Shown here: piece by piece, positions 11,433-21,926 of the stretch | How positions within the stretch are numbered: position 1 is the first letter of the stretch | Layout of the letters: the number at the start of each line of letters is the position of its first letter | Assembly (NCBI GenBank): GCA_948567375.1 | Contig: OX419757.1 | Span: forward strand, 55,428,001-55,492,000 | Origin: Lunularia cruciata | Taxonomy: Eukaryota; Streptophyta; Marchantiopsida; Lunulariales; Lunulariaceae | DNA length: 64,000 bases | Direction of reading: 5' to 3' | Position numbers and translations under genes: made by a program | The notes under the pieces: generated by a model | Seen by the model: the letters and a program-made list of their open reading frames with translations, nothing else | Database searches by the model: none | Told to the model about the DNA's origin: nothing

Positions 11433-12432
11433 CTATGTGGCATCATGAAGGAGATACCCTTTCCAAAGGACCTTGTACTCCGTATGTTGTTGATGGGCTT
11501 GTTGAATGTGGTGATGCATAAGGATACGATCAACTTTGTACTCCTCATGATCATTGACAAGGACAAGAGGAGAGAGAGGTTGGACTTGAGAGGAAAAAAA
11601 AAGGATTAGGAACAAAGGGTTCAACTTGGAAACATGAAAGACAGGATGGATGTGCGTATGATAAGGCAAGGCAAGTTGATAAGTAACAAGAGAGACAATT
11701 TGGGTGACATCAAAGGGTCCTATCCAATTAGGGCCAAGTTTACAAACTTGGGTATCAAGTGGGAGAGGGAGGTTATTGGATGAGAGCATGACCTTATCAC
11801 CAACTTGAAAGCTGAGATCACGACCATGGTGATCCGCATATTGTTTTTGCCAATTCTCAGCAACAAGGAGATGAGATTTGGCTTGTTGGAGGGATTGGGA
11901 GATGATGGCAAGAAGGTGGAAGTATGAGGAGCATAAGATGGAAGAAGAGCAAGAAGGAAATCTGGAACAAGTGGTCTTGGCTAAAATTGAGAAAGAAAGG
12001 AGAGAATCCAATGCTTGCTTGTTTAGAATTATTGTATGCAAACTCCGCAACTATAAGATATTCATCCCAATTGGTATGGTGAATGTTGACAAAGGCACAA
12101 AGTATAACTTCCAAGGTGTAATTTGCACGTTCAGTTTTTCCATCAGTTTGAGGATGATAGGCCATCAATAAAGCAAGCTTGGTGCCAAGTATTTGGAGTA
12201 GTGCTTGCCAAAACTTCCCAATGAAGCAAGGATCATGGTCAAAGATAAGTATACATGGCATCCCATGATGCTTGAATACATTGTCAAAGTAGATTTGTGC
12301 CAAGGTTGGAGCATCCATAGTATCAACCGTTGGTGCCAAATGGATTTGCTTACTAAGCTTATCCACAAACACCACAATTGCTATGTGACCTTGCTTTGTC
12401 TTGGGCAAGGAGGTGATGAGATCTAAGCTCAC
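11433..12432 (-). pseudogene. A1 integrase core and C-terminal chromodomain
   Basis: Two overlapping open frames cover it: 12,432-11,857 (191 codons) and 12,050-11,433 (205 codons), so a single frameshift near 11.9-12.05 kb separates them. The first has the integrase catalytic triad: LDLITSLP, then FDHDPCFIG, then HPQTDGKTERAN. The second has the integrase C-terminal GPFDVTQI region and then EYKVDRIL...YKVLWKGYLLHDAT (about 11,440-11,550), a chromodomain with the W-K-G-Y core. Chromodomains guide insertion to methylated histone H3. Apart from the frameshift, the domain is the best preserved part of A1. Confidence 0.8.
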
Positions 12433-14211
12433 ATGTTCTTAACAAGTAGATGGAATGGGGAGTGGTTGAAGGAGTCCACTCGGTTTTTGGTTATTGGTCT
12501 TGTTGTGTTGGCAACTGTCACACAATCAGACAAACTTCCAAACATCTTGTGCCATGTTGGGCCACCACCATTGGCGTTAGAGGGTGCCTAAGGTCTTATC
12601 CACACCCGTGTGACCAGTAATTGGTAAATCATGGGCTTCTTGAAGGCACACAAGTCAGAGATCACCTTTGGCTGGAAAATAGATCCAGTCCTCATGGAAT
12701 AGAAGGCCTTCCTTGAAGTAGAAGGTGTTTTACTCCTTGTCGCATGCTATAAGATGACCATGTACCATTTGGAAGAAGGGATCTTGTTGTAGAGTTGACC
12801 AAAACTCATTTTGGACTTTGGAGTCTTTTAACACTGTTCTAATTGCTGCCATGATGAGAGGAAGAGACTTCAAATCAGATAGTCATGATAGGGCATCAAG
12901 GATGATATGGAACCAAATTGGTTTGTACTCAAGTTTGATGTCAAACAATTGGAGTTGCTCCTCCCGTTGATGATGTAGATTCTTCATGTGTTCCAAGTGT
13001 AAGGTCTACAACAATGGTTTGTGATCACTTTGCATGATCACTTGTTTTCTCAAGAGGTAATGCTTCCATACCTTGGGGGCATATACCATTGCAAGTTGTT
13101 CCCAATCTTGGCCAGAGTAATTTCTTTTAGTTGTATTTAGTCGGCAAGACACAAAGACAATAGAATATAGTCCATATAGGAATTCTTGTTGCAACACAGC
13201 TCTAATTGCAAAGTTAGAAGTATCAAAATCAACCACACAAGGTAGTTGAGGATCATATGGTTGAAGAATGGATCTTTAGACACCATATGTTTCAACTTCT
13301 GGAATACTTCTTCATGCTTGGTGGTCCATTGAAAGCTCAAGTTCTTCCTCAAGAGATCAATCAATGGTGCAGCCACATGAGCATAATAGTGGATGAACCG
13401 TTGGTAAAAATTGACCAATCAATTAAATGCTCATACTTCTATAGCATCCTTTGGAGTAAGCCAATTAGTATTGGCTTTGATTTTCTCCTCTTCCATCTTG
13501 ATTCACATTGATGAGATCTTGTGGTTGAAGAAGGTAACTTCCTTCTACCAAAAGCACACTTTGATTTCTTGCAATAAAATTTCCATTGTTGTAGTCATCT
13601 TAGGACTTCTTGCACGTAATTCACATGTTCTACCTCTATCTTGCTATAGATTAAGATATCATCCAAGAACACCACCACATATCAATCCAATAGTCCATCC
13701 AACACCCGATGCATCTAATCCATGAAGATTGCCGGAGCATTAGTGAGCCTAAAAGGTAGAACTCTCCACTCCAAATGCCCATACCTTGTGCAAAAGGTAG
13801 TCTTTTGCACATCCTCCATATTAATGGAGATTTGCCAATAACCACAACAAAGATCTAACTTGGAGAAGTATCATGCTTCACTCAACTGATCAAGAAAGTC
13901 ATTAATCCGAGGCAAGGGATATGCATTCTTCACTGTTTGCTTATTGAGCCCATGGTAATCAATATAGAAACATAGTCCTCTATCCTTCTTTGGAACAAAT
14001 AGTATTGGTGCTCCCCAAGGAGAGGTACTATGTCATATGAAGTCCTTCTCCAACAACTTCGTAAGTGTTGGTTGCAACTCTTCCAACTCCTTTGGAGAGA
14101 GCCGATAGATTGGTCTACTCATTGGAGTACTCCTTGGCAATAATTCAATCTTGAAGGGAAAACCATGATCGGACGGTAATCCCTTTGGCAGATCATCCAG
14201 AAACATGTTGT
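12433..14211 (-). pseudogene. A1 reverse transcriptase, RNase H and integrase zinc domain, decayed
   Basis: Read on the minus strand from 14,211: FLDDLPKGLP, then [36 protein letters not shown] and VVVFLDDILIYSK (about 13,645-13,685), the last carrying the F-x-D-D catalytic motif. RNase H follows at about 13,240-12,900 (VDFDTSNFAIRAV; WKHYLLRKQVIMQSDHKPLL), then an HHCC-type integrase zinc domain region at 12.7-12.45 kb. Numerous stops and frameshifts are present. Confidence 0.75.
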
Positions 14212-14216
14212 CATGT

Positions 14217-16434
14217 TGTGGTTTGCGTAGCCCAAAAAAAGTGACTTGTCATAATTTATCTCCTCATTAGTGGGGTAGGTTGTCTGCTAGATCCAATGGA
14301 TGAGATGTTGCCATATGAGCAATCTATATACATGTATGTGATTGGCCATGTGGGTTACAATCTTATCATGTTTGAGGGCTCTAAAGAATAAAGATGAGGA
14401 CAAGTGGAAAGACAAGGGGGTGTTTTTAGTTGAGGAGTCTCGAGGAGGAGGAGGACGTTGGGAGTGAGAGTTGTAGTAATGCATGAGTGATAGAACATCA
14501 GAGGAAGCGTTTGAGCATGAGATGTCCCATGCTCCTGATCTGTCACTCCCAAATCCTTTTCTCATCAAGCTTCAAACTTTGCACCATGACGGCTTATGGG
14601 ACTGGTTGGTGGCACATTTTGGGGTGGTATTTGTGGAGTCGATGATGGGAAACCTGGATCCTATTGTCCTTTTGGTGCTTATTTATGAGCATGTTTGTGA
14701 CTTGACAATACATGTGCTTCTATAGTTGGGAAATGTCTAAATTTTCTCTCATATGCTTCAAGGTGGAGTTGTGGGGTCCATTTGTCAAAAAGTAAAAAGA
14801 CTAAAGGACAAATGTGCAAGAGATTGGGTCCAAAGAGAGAAGGTTGGAGTTTTTCAACCATCAAGGGAGTTGGAGAGACCACTTAGAGAATGAAGGACAT
14901 GGTTCAAAATAAAAGCAAAAAGCTACAATCTGGAGATAAATATTACACAATTTGAGCTGATTTTGAGAGGTATATGATCAATTGAATCAAGGGGGGTAAA
15001 ATTAATACATAGGAGCACAAAGTAGACAGTTGAGGGAGCTTCTTGAAACATTTTCATTATTTGTCAGTGGAATTAGACAGTAGAAAAAGTGTTTACAGTA
15101 CTAAGCATAAGAAATTTTAGTTTTTGATCAATTTCAAATAAAATTTGGTTGATTGAAGTTGAAACTATTGAGGTGTAAGGTGACGGAGAAGAGCTAGTGA
15201 TCAAGTTTGGAGTTTTGGTCACTCCCCAAGTTGTAGCTCTAGATACCTTATGAAAATTTCCAGACTTGTTTTTGGTTACGGTGTGCACCTTTTTGTGAAG
15301 GTTTCATGTGAATTATTTAAATAGAGAATTCAGGGTCTTGGATCAAGTATACCTGGGTCTGTAGAGCTCACAAGTTAGCCCAGCTCAGGAATTGATCCAT
15401 ATCTAGGGATTAGGGTCGGATTAGGCCATCAAAATTTTATAAGTGGTAACCAAGAGCACTACCAAATACTATGGAAAATTTGGTTGGCTCTGGGCTCATA
15501 GAGAGTGAGATCTGATGCAACAAGTTTTACTAAAAAGACTATCATAAGCTCGGAGGAGCATTTCTTTCTTCAATCCTAATTGAATGTCAATTCTCTCACT
15601 TTTGTGACTATGATTGAGAGTTCAGATTTCTTGAGTGTTATTTGAGGATTAATTGTACATCTGATTTAGAAATCAGGGGAAAGTTGGCAAGAACCAAGGG
15701 CAAAACCCCAAAAAGGGGATTTTGAAATTAGGGTGAGAGTTGCAAAAACCTGGCCAACTTTAAGTGCTTGTCAGGGGAGTTTTAGTGATCTGATTAAGGT
15801 TTATTTTATATCATTGGAAAGCTTATTTTACAGGATTTTGATTGAATCCTAGAACACTTGAATTTAAGCTATATAGAAAGAGTTATGTTCATATGAGTTG
15901 CATAGAGTTTTCCCCATCAAGAAGACATAGGAAATCCCTTCATGGAGTAGGAATTTGTTGAGATCTGAAATACAACTTGGAAGAGACTTGGAGTACAGGT
16001 TGAAATTAGCTTGATGACAGAGCACAAAGGCTCTAAAGCTCTTTTACAACCAAAAAGCACAAAGAGTTATTATCGCATTCTTGTGATTGGATCCTCTCTG
16101 TGCTTGCATGCTTGTTTGTACGCCTAGTTGCTTTGGATTGGTGTGTGGGCATTGCACTTAGGCTCTTTCATTCTAGGAGTGTTGTGTATTTCTCCTTGGT
16201 AATGTTGGAAGTGATGACCAACAGATCAGGAGTGCATGTTGTGATGACAGGTTAGGTTGCCCATCACTACCCTACCCGATAGCAAGAATACTAGTTACAA
16301 GAGTGGAGGGTTCCCACTATTAGGTAACACACGTGTTCAGACAAGTAGTTATAGGTTTACCTACAGCCTCTTATCTGCAATCTCCACAGCTAGGCACCTT
16401 GTGTGTTCCCAGAGAGAGGAAAGAAAATTACAAT
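14217..16434. mobile_element. Insertion G (2.2 kb) inside A1, unclassified
   Basis: Compared with A2 and A3, A1 is interrupted within the codons just before FLDDLPKG. AACAT lies on both sides (14,212-14,216 and 16,435-16,439), a candidate 5-bp target duplication. With that duplication the insert would start GTTGTCATG and end AAAATTACAAT, so TG...CA termini are offset by 2 bp. It carries a plus-strand 80-codon ORF (14,483-14,725) related to the leader domain of B3, B4 and D1. It also has a PBS-like TGGTAACCAAGAGCAC near 15,448. No gag, protease or reverse transcriptase was found, so it is probably a non-autonomous LTR-type element. Confidence 0.55.
14483..14725 (+). CDS. Leader-domain ORF of insertion G (80 aa)
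   Basis: An 80-residue open frame starting with ATG. Residues from about 20 onward (APDLSLPNPFLIKLQ, then LVAHFGVVFVESMM, then DPIVLLVLIYEHVCDLTI) match position by position the first leader ORF of B4 (APSFPFSNPLHIKV, LVYHFGVEFMDRV, NPVILPVVIYDIEWDLTI). The domain is rich in hydrophobic residues with a central G and a P/V/Y-containing second half. I know no function for it. Its survival as an open frame in a 2.2-kb insert without other coding capacity is notable. Confidence 0.5.
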   Translation: MSDRTSEEAFEHEMSHAPDLSLPNPFLIKLQTLHHDGLWDWLVAHFGVVFVESMMGNLDPIVLLVLIYEHVCDLTIHVLL

Positions 16435-18340
16435 AACATTTGTAAACTCCTGAACTATCTGATCAACCATTGCTTGATGAGGCTCTTGGCCTTCCTCATA
16501 TTGTCCTTGTGCAATCTGCTTGATCCACACCACAAAAACAGACTTATCTTTCTCCAAAGCTTGCTCTATAGTTGCTTCATTAACAAACTTCCCATCTAGG
16601 GACTCATCTCTCTTCAAGGCTTACTCCATGGCTTCCTTCTTGGCAAACTTCCCATCTTGGGACTCATCTCTCTTCAAGGCTTGCTCTATAGCTATCTTCT
16701 CAACAACCTTCTCATCTTGGGACTGATTATTTTTTGGTGCCTTACTCAAAGGTTCCAGACAACCTAATCAGAAATTGCTACCTTGGTGTTGTAGTTGAAT
16801 ATGTCATTGGGTCCAATCAAATTGAACCTTATGATGTTCAAGCCAAGGTAGTCCTAGAATGACATCATTGTGTGGACATGCCACTACAAAACCTCATACA
16901 CTCCAAATACTCCTTCTCAATCTTGAAGGTAACAGGATGCAAGGTACAAAATGCAGAACCCTTTCTACCATCCGCCATCATCAATCTACTTCCAATTACT
17001 TGCTTGATAACTAGTTCCTCAATTCCTTTATTACTTGCATAAACATGCAATTCTCCAAACTTCCAAGATCGACCAAAATCCTACAAGCACAATTAGATAT
17101 TGGAACTTGCAATTGAAGCAGACTTGCATAAGTTGAGCCTTCAATCCCATTAGAACTAATCAAGCTCCCAATAGGCTACTCAAAATCTCCTATTGGGTTT
17201 CCTTGTTTCTTTGATCATTCTACTCCACAAACTCCATCTAGGCAACTTGTTGAGGTCACTCATTCTTGAATGGAGATTCAGCGATATGATGTCCCAATTG
17301 GTGACAAAAAAAAATCACCATTTTGTTGCAATTTTTCTCTATCTGTAGTGCCAAGTGGTCTCTGTTGAATGGCATCAATATCCATTGGTGTTTGTTCTTC
17401 TACCCATGTGTAGTGTATTGGTAGGTTTTGTGGAGGTGGAGGTCAAGACCAAGTTGTTGCAACCAAGGAATCAAAATGTTTGGACAACCGCATGGCTTCC
17501 TCCAAGTGTTGTGGTTCTCTCTGGTTACCTCTAATTTGGTTCTTGACTTCAAGCCCCTCACAAATCAATCTAGAGCTTCACCTCCCAATATATCTAAAAT
17601 TTGCATGATGGTGTTCTGGCATTGCATGATATAACTTCTTACAGAGCCAATCTGTTTCAACTCTGCCAACCTATCTTGTGAGCTTGTGTGGAATTTATAG
17701 CTTGGAATCAACTAATTATTGCACCCTAAATTCTGCCACATCAAGATTGGTGTAATAATTTGTAGTTCAGCTTGATTCACTTGAAATCTCTACCATAGCT
17801 TTGCTTCTCCATCCAATTGGCTAGAAGCCAAAAGAATCTGTTTTTGTTCATCTTCAAGATTGGTAGCTTCAAAATAACATTCATAGTCAAACACAAAATT
17901 CTCCATTACACCTAGGAGATTCATACCCTCAAATACCTTAGGTTTAGAGAATCAGATTTGATCTTCTCCTTCTCAAAATGGTACCCTCTCTACATGCTCC
18001 TGTCATCGATGATCTTGTTCATCCAACAATCAAGTAAGGTGCTCAATTTGTTGTTGCATAGCAATGATAACCTCATGCATTGTTGTCATGGTTGCTACTC
18101 TATCACGCCACTCCTAATCTATCTAATTTATTAACACATAGAAGCAACACATCCACCGTTCTTCATAAGTTACAATCAGAAGCACCAAAGGTTCCTTAGA
18201 TGTGGTGATCATATGCAAAAAATCTTGTCCAAAGTGTGAGGTGATGAATTGTATGAAAAGATGCTTAGGTAGTACTTGGATATAAAAATCCTAATGGTTT
18301 GGTAGAAGTGGATTTGGTGGTACATAAATTCCATCTATCC
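16435..18340 (-). pseudogene. A1 gag, zinc knuckle, protease and repeat linker, decayed
   Basis: Minus-strand order is as in A2 and A3. The gag homologous to the A3 frame at 57,342-57,578 lies at about 18.0-17.4 kb. A zinc-knuckle region follows at 17.33-17.25 kb. Protease-like sequence at 17.15-16.86 kb (IKQVIGSRLMMADGRKGSAFCTL) corresponds to A2 29,798-30,094. Three 60-bp repeat units (16,561-16,740) and MVDQIVQEF (about 16,440-16,475) come next. Stops and frameshifts occur throughout. Confidence 0.7.
16561..16740 (-). repeat. 60-bp coding tandem repeat of A family (3 units)
   Basis: Three 60-bp units on the minus strand encode variants of SxDGKFVxxATIEQALxxD. The same array occurs at the same position in A2 (30,236-30,420) and A3 (58,650-58,890). 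Confidence 0.85.
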
Positions 18341-18346
18341 CATTCA

Positions 18347-18360
18347 TGCTCTAATACCAA
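18347..18360 (-). other. Primer-binding site of A1
   Basis: Read on the minus strand it is TTGGTATTAGAGCA, directly inside the 5' LTR. It is close to TGGTATCAGAGC, the complement of the initiator-Met tRNA 3' end used by many plant LTR elements. Confidence 0.75.
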
Positions 18361-18714
18361 TGTAAAAGATTGAGACCAAGGAGAGAAATAGGAGAATGGA
18401 AGCTCACATTTGGACACTTGAATGAGGAAAAATTCCAAATGCCTAGCATGAGCTTTAGTTCTTGTATTTATATGGATCATACAAGGCTCTTGATAAGCTT
18501 CTCAAGAAGCTTCCTTCTAGAGGCCTCTTACTTGGCATGCAAGCTAAGCTAGTTGGAAGCTTCTAGAAGCTATCTACTTAAGGTGCAAGCTAAGCTAACC
18601 GAGAAGTTTCCCAAGAAGTTTCCTAGACACTTCTAGAATATTCTAGGCTAAGTTGTCTTATTTTCTACTTTGTTAGCCCTACTAACTTAATTGTTAAACT
18701 CCATATTTGTTACA
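18361..18714 (-). repeat. 5' LTR of A1 (354 bp)
   Basis: Plus strand: TGTAAAAGATTGAGACC to CTCCATATTTGTTACA, with TG...CA ends. It is shorter than the A2 and A3 LTRs (413 and 409 bp) because part of the AAGCTTC-rich repeat is missing. Confidence 0.85.
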
Positions 18715-18730
18715 AATTGTAGTAGCATGT

Positions 18731-19464
18731 TGTAATACTCCGAGGACAAGAGAAGAGAGAAAACACAGATTGTACACTCAAACATTTGATGCCCCAAGGG
18801 AGCACCTTCTCTTTATTATATAGACAAAGAAGATCTCCTCCAAGGAAGCTCCACCATAGGATTAGGGACACAGATAGGTGACATGTCAGCAAGCTCCACC
18901 CTTGGATTACTTACTTGGATGGGTGACCTGTCTGGTCTAGGTCCTATCTGGTTGGTCAAACAAGCTTTGACCGGAGGGAATCTTTTAGGGAATCTTCCTA
19001 TAGGAATCTCAGAATCACGTGAGTAAGGTACCGTTGGAAAGCTCTCAATGATACAAAGCAGAAGGAGGGAAGGCCAGCCTTTCCTCTGTTGGAAGGGGGG
19101 AATTTGCACATTTTCAAGGCCTAATTCATCCGTTTAGGCCTCCGAAATTGCCTTCAAAGATTTTAGGCATATTTCGATTCCTACTCTATTAGTAGAAGTC
19201 CCCTTTTGGTGATAACTCTTTCTGATATGTTTAGTAGTGTAACATCCTTCCAGATGTTACCAAACCAATTCTCACCTTTAAATCATATGTCTAACTATTG
19301 GTTCTAAGGTTCTCAAGTATATTTTGATTTTTGCCCTATTAGTAGAAGTACTCTTTTGGTGATACTTCTATCTGATCTATTTTGACCATCATGTATAACA
19401 TCATTCTAGAAGTTTCCAAACCGAATTTCACATCTAGATCATATGGCTAACCCTTGATATTACA
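18731..19464 (-). mobile_element. Solo LTR, family B (B1, 734 bp)
   Basis: Plus strand TGTAATACTCCGAGG ... CCCTTGATATTACA is the reverse complement of the B-family LTR. Flanks are CATGT (18,726-18,730) and CATGT (19,465-19,469), a perfect 5-bp target duplication. It has the long-form LTR with two diverged copies of a roughly 156-bp internal unit, as in B2 and B4. It lies in element E between the A1 insertion and the methyltransferase segment. Confidence 0.9.
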
Positions 19465-19898
19465 CATGTGGATCAATTGGTGCAATACGCTTGGAGTGGA
19501 GCCTTTGAACCATTGGGAGACTAGTGTGAGGATGACCCTCTAGATTCTATTACCATTTCACCTTTGGATACTTCATTCTTTGCTTGGTAGTAACCAATAG
19601 AGGGAGTATGTCCATTGGAGTTGTATGGTAAAATTAGCACTAGATTAGCTACAATACTACATGCATGTATACAAGTATCGAGATACTTGTATGTAGATTG
19701 CTAAGCAAGTCTCTCTACAACATGTGGTACACTTGGCCTAGTGGTATCTTGAGTTGTTACCAATATCAACAGTCAAGGGTTACCAAAAGACCTTACAAAT
19801 AGATATCTCCTTGTTGAGGGTGTAGGATTTGGAGAGACATAGTCCCATTTATTTGGTGATTTCTAGAAAATTATGTCAAGGACATACTCATGTTGGCC
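19465..19898 (+). pseudogene. Element E cytosine-5 methyltransferase-like domain, part 1 (motifs I and IV)
   Basis: The reading starts near 19,474 and includes DPLDSITISPLDTSFFAW (about 19,538-19,591). At 19,606-19,698 comes VCPLELYGKI followed by STRLATILHACIQVSRYLYV. This matches motif I of C5 methyltransferases (L-F/Y-x-G-I-G followed by an A-G-I..V..Y..D strand), which binds S-adenosylmethionine. At about 19,730-19,800 the reading (LLPISTVKGYQKTL) leads to LVIS..LCQGHTHVG at about 19,856-19,894. That aligns with motif IV, whose Pro-Cys-Gln holds the catalytic cysteine; here Pro is replaced by Leu. Several stops and frame changes are present. D1 is inserted directly after motif IV. The assignment rests on motif order across three segments and has not been tested by a search. 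Confidence 0.6.
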
Positions 19899-20590
19899 TG
19901 TAACACCCATTTGTGCATGTGTGTGGTATTGTGATATTTAGCTTGGTATTACAAGTACTTAAGAGATATTATTTATATAGAGATAAAGGATGGTTCTATA
20001 TTAGTCATGGTTAGCTAAAGTTAGTCATAGCTAAGATAGATGGGACCTTACTTTAGAGGAAGTAGAAAAGATGAGCACCACTATTTTGGATTTTAGTGTG
20101 TTGACTTGGTGTTATTCCTAGGTGTTTGGCTTTGGGGAAAGAGTTGAGAACTCTTGGGCCCGCAAGCCTTTTTGTTTTGGATTCTTCTTTAGTCCAAGGA
20201 TAGCCCATGTGAAGGAATCCTTGCTTTAGTGGTTGGGTCAAGATAAGACCACATGCTTAGGGGAATATGCCCATGTGAATGGATATTCCTTTCTACTTTT
20301 TGACTTTACTTGACTTTTAGTCTAGTAACTTGAGTTACTATGGTAATTAGTAACTTTGGTACGTAACTATTTCACAAGTATATAAACAAGGAGTGAGGAG
20401 GTACTCATCATCCTTTCATTTGCAACTATCTCTCTCTCATTGAGTTCTCTAGTGAGCAATGTCTTGAGTCTTGGAGTGTTAGCCTTGGAGGAATATGATG
20501 GAGTTGGGGTTCTTTGCCTTCTTAGTCCATGGTGCGCTACCATAATAGCCATCAGAGGTTCATCCTGAGTGAGAGACAGGCCGGCTCACA
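19899..20590 (+). repeat. 5' LTR of D1
   Basis: It runs from TGTAACACCC to GGCCGGCTCACA. A TATA box (TATATAAACAAGG) lies at about 20,389, so the transcript would start near 20,415 and leave R-U5 of about 170 bp. It differs from the 3' LTR at only about four sites (C/T near 19,907; G/A near 20,113; T/C near 20,341; T/C near 20,514). Confidence 0.95.
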
Positions 20591-20612
20591 TTTTTGGTTC
20601 CGTTGCCGGGAC
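20591..20612 (+). other. Primer-binding site of D1
   Basis: TTTTTGGTTCCGTTGCCGGGA begins directly after the LTR. It resembles the Asp-tRNA type site TGGCGCCGTTGCCGGGGA used by Athila-like elements, with a few mismatches. The tRNA assignment is an inference. Confidence 0.55.
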
Positions 20613-20631
20613 CTCTCTAGAAGGCAAGATA

Positions 20632-20802
20632 ATGTTCCGCGTCCAATTCTACATTAGGCAGAAGGAGGCTATGAGAGCTCACTTGGAGAGAACATTAGGA
20701 GAGGAGAGGGCTGAACTTATGTTAGAGAACCAAGATCCATTTGTATACCCTGTAGTTCATTATGATGTCTTTGAGGTGATTTTGTACATCTTGTACACAT
20801 GA
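20632..20802 (+). CDS. D1 leader ORF, copy 1 (56 aa)
   Basis: ATG at 20,632, 42 bp past the LTR; 56 residues. The core is AMRAHLERTLGEERAELML, then QDPFVYPVVHYDVFEVILYI. It is related to the second leader ORF of D1 (21,927-22,091), to both leader domains of B3 and B4, and to the ORF of insertion G. Conserved features are M-R-x-x-L near the start, a central (L/F)-G, then P-x-V-x-P-x-V-x-Y and a hydrophobic end. The function is unknown. It could be a translated small protein or part of a longer ancestral ORF. Confidence 0.5.
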   Translation: MFRVQFYIRQKEAMRAHLERTLGEERAELMLENQDPFVYPVVHYDVFEVILYILYT

Positions 20803-21450
20803 GAGGAATTGGAGAGATTGTGTGAGGTGGATTGCAGATTTTGGGGATTAAGGTGATTTTGGGCAAAATCTCAAGTTTGAGATCTGGACTTGAGATTTCT
20901 ACACATGATAGCTTGGGTTATCTTTCAGTTATCACACTTGAAATTATTGAGAGAGCTTCTATGCGCACTGGGCTAGAATTTTTGAAAGTTGATAGGGTAA
21001 AGTGCTCCCGCAACTGCATGCTCTCTGGAAAATTGTACAGAGTCTGCCATTTCTTCAATTTTCAGTGAATTGTCCTGAAAATTTCCAAGAAAATTCAGTG
21101 CATTGTATCCTACCTGCTGCCACAAAAATTAGAGAGAGATCGTTTTTGCGCAGGGCGTGATGAGTTTTTGAAGTGAGGGGGGTGGTTTTCAGACCAAATC
21201 TGAAATATGGGTGCTGAATAGAAAGGTGTCTAGGCCAAATGGCTCGATGAAAAGATCTAAAATTTTGCAGGGAGGGACGCCCTAGAGTTGTGATTAAGTG
21301 TAGAAAATTTCAGAGGACTGTGACATATTCGTTGGGAGATTTGAGTGACATTGTGAGGAAGGGTCAATTCTGCAGAGTGGAGATCTCATGCATGAGAAGT
21401 TTGAGATCAACAAAAAGCATGTTTGAGTGTTTAGATTCATCTTTGGGAAC
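20803..21450 (+). other. Leader region of D1 between small ORF and ORF1
   Basis: This is about 650 bp with a 78-codon open frame (20,832-21,068) that shows no motif I recognise. A coding-like stretch around 21,290-21,425 appears to be an upstream, frame-shifted extension of ORF1 (KFEINKKHVF-like reading). No other feature was seen. Confidence 0.35.
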
Positions 21451-21924
21451 ATGGAGGGTCATCAAGAGTGGAAATTGAGATTATGCAAGGTTCCCCAAGG
21501 GTTTGAGGTGATTGTAGGGATGGATTTGAGGAAAAGAGAGTTTACAATAGAATTTGAAGAGAGTGTTGAGAGGATCCAAAAACCTACACCACTTGGAGGA
21601 AAGAGTGAGTCTAAGTGCTTTCTATGTGGAGAGAAGGGACATAAGGCAAGTTCATGTCCATTAACCTTTGAGAGCAAGAGATTGAGGGAAAGGAGAGGCT
21701 TACTTGACTTGGGTTTGCATGTTGGACCTTCTTCACCAAGATTGGGAGGGAGAAGATCTAAGACCAAGGAGTTGTGTGAGGTTTGTGGAGTTGAAGGACT
21801 TCCAAAAGGACATGAGTGTAGTGGAGTAAAAGCACTTTTGGAAACTTTGGTGAAGGATCTTGGAGAGAGTCTTAGTACAGCTACAGAAATACTACCACCT
21901 TCATCAGCTAGTTCTCAAGATTAG
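21451..21924 (+). CDS. D1 ORF1: zinc-knuckle protein upstream of gag-pol (157 aa)
   Basis: The first ATG in the frame is at 21,451; a stop lies 9 codons upstream, at 21,424. The product has a basic/acidic N-terminal part (EWKLRLCKVPQGFEVIVG; KREFTIEFEESVERI). A perfect CCHC knuckle CFLCGEKGHKASSC follows at about residues 60-73. A second Cys/His cluster, CEVCGVEGLPKGHEC, follows near residues 106-120. The C-terminus ends PPSSASSQD. Canonical plant gypsy elements have only gag-pol. Extra ORFs before gag are known in Ogre-type Tat elements, but without a comparable knuckle as far as I know. It may be a nucleic-acid-binding accessory protein. It is separated from gag-pol by the second leader ORF. 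Confidence 0.65.
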   Translation: MEGHQEWKLRLCKVPQGFEVIVGMDLRKREFTIEFEESVERIQKPTPLGGKSESKCFLCGEKGHKASSCPLTFESKRLRERRGLLDLGLHVGPSSPRLGGRRSKTKELCEVCGVEGLPKGHECSGVKALLETLVKDLGESLSTATEILPPSSASSQD

Positions 21925-21926
21925 TG

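Larger units (their letters stand above)
10926..18714 (-). mobile_element. Chromovirus A1 (Ty3/gypsy), minus strand, decayed
   Basis: It is a complete element with LTRs at both ends (3' LTR 10,926-11,336; 5' LTR 18,361-18,714), a Met-type primer-binding site inside the 5' LTR and a purine-rich tract inside the 3' LTR. The internal order on the minus strand is gag, zinc knuckle, protease, 60-bp repeat linker, reverse transcriptase, RNase H, integrase, chromodomain. Insertion G (14,217-16,434) splits the linker from the reverse transcriptase. Flanks CATTG (10,921-10,925) and AATTG (18,715-18,719) are a one-mismatch candidate target duplication. It lies inside element E. Confidence 0.85.

Noticed and set aside
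14217-16434. Calling G a solo LTR
   Set aside because: The TG...CA ends are offset by 2 bp from the AACAT flanks, and it holds an ORF typical of an internal leader; left as unclassified.
21462-21767. 101-codon minus-strand frame in D1
   Set aside because: Antisense shadow of ORF1; its residues mirror the knuckle ORF codons.
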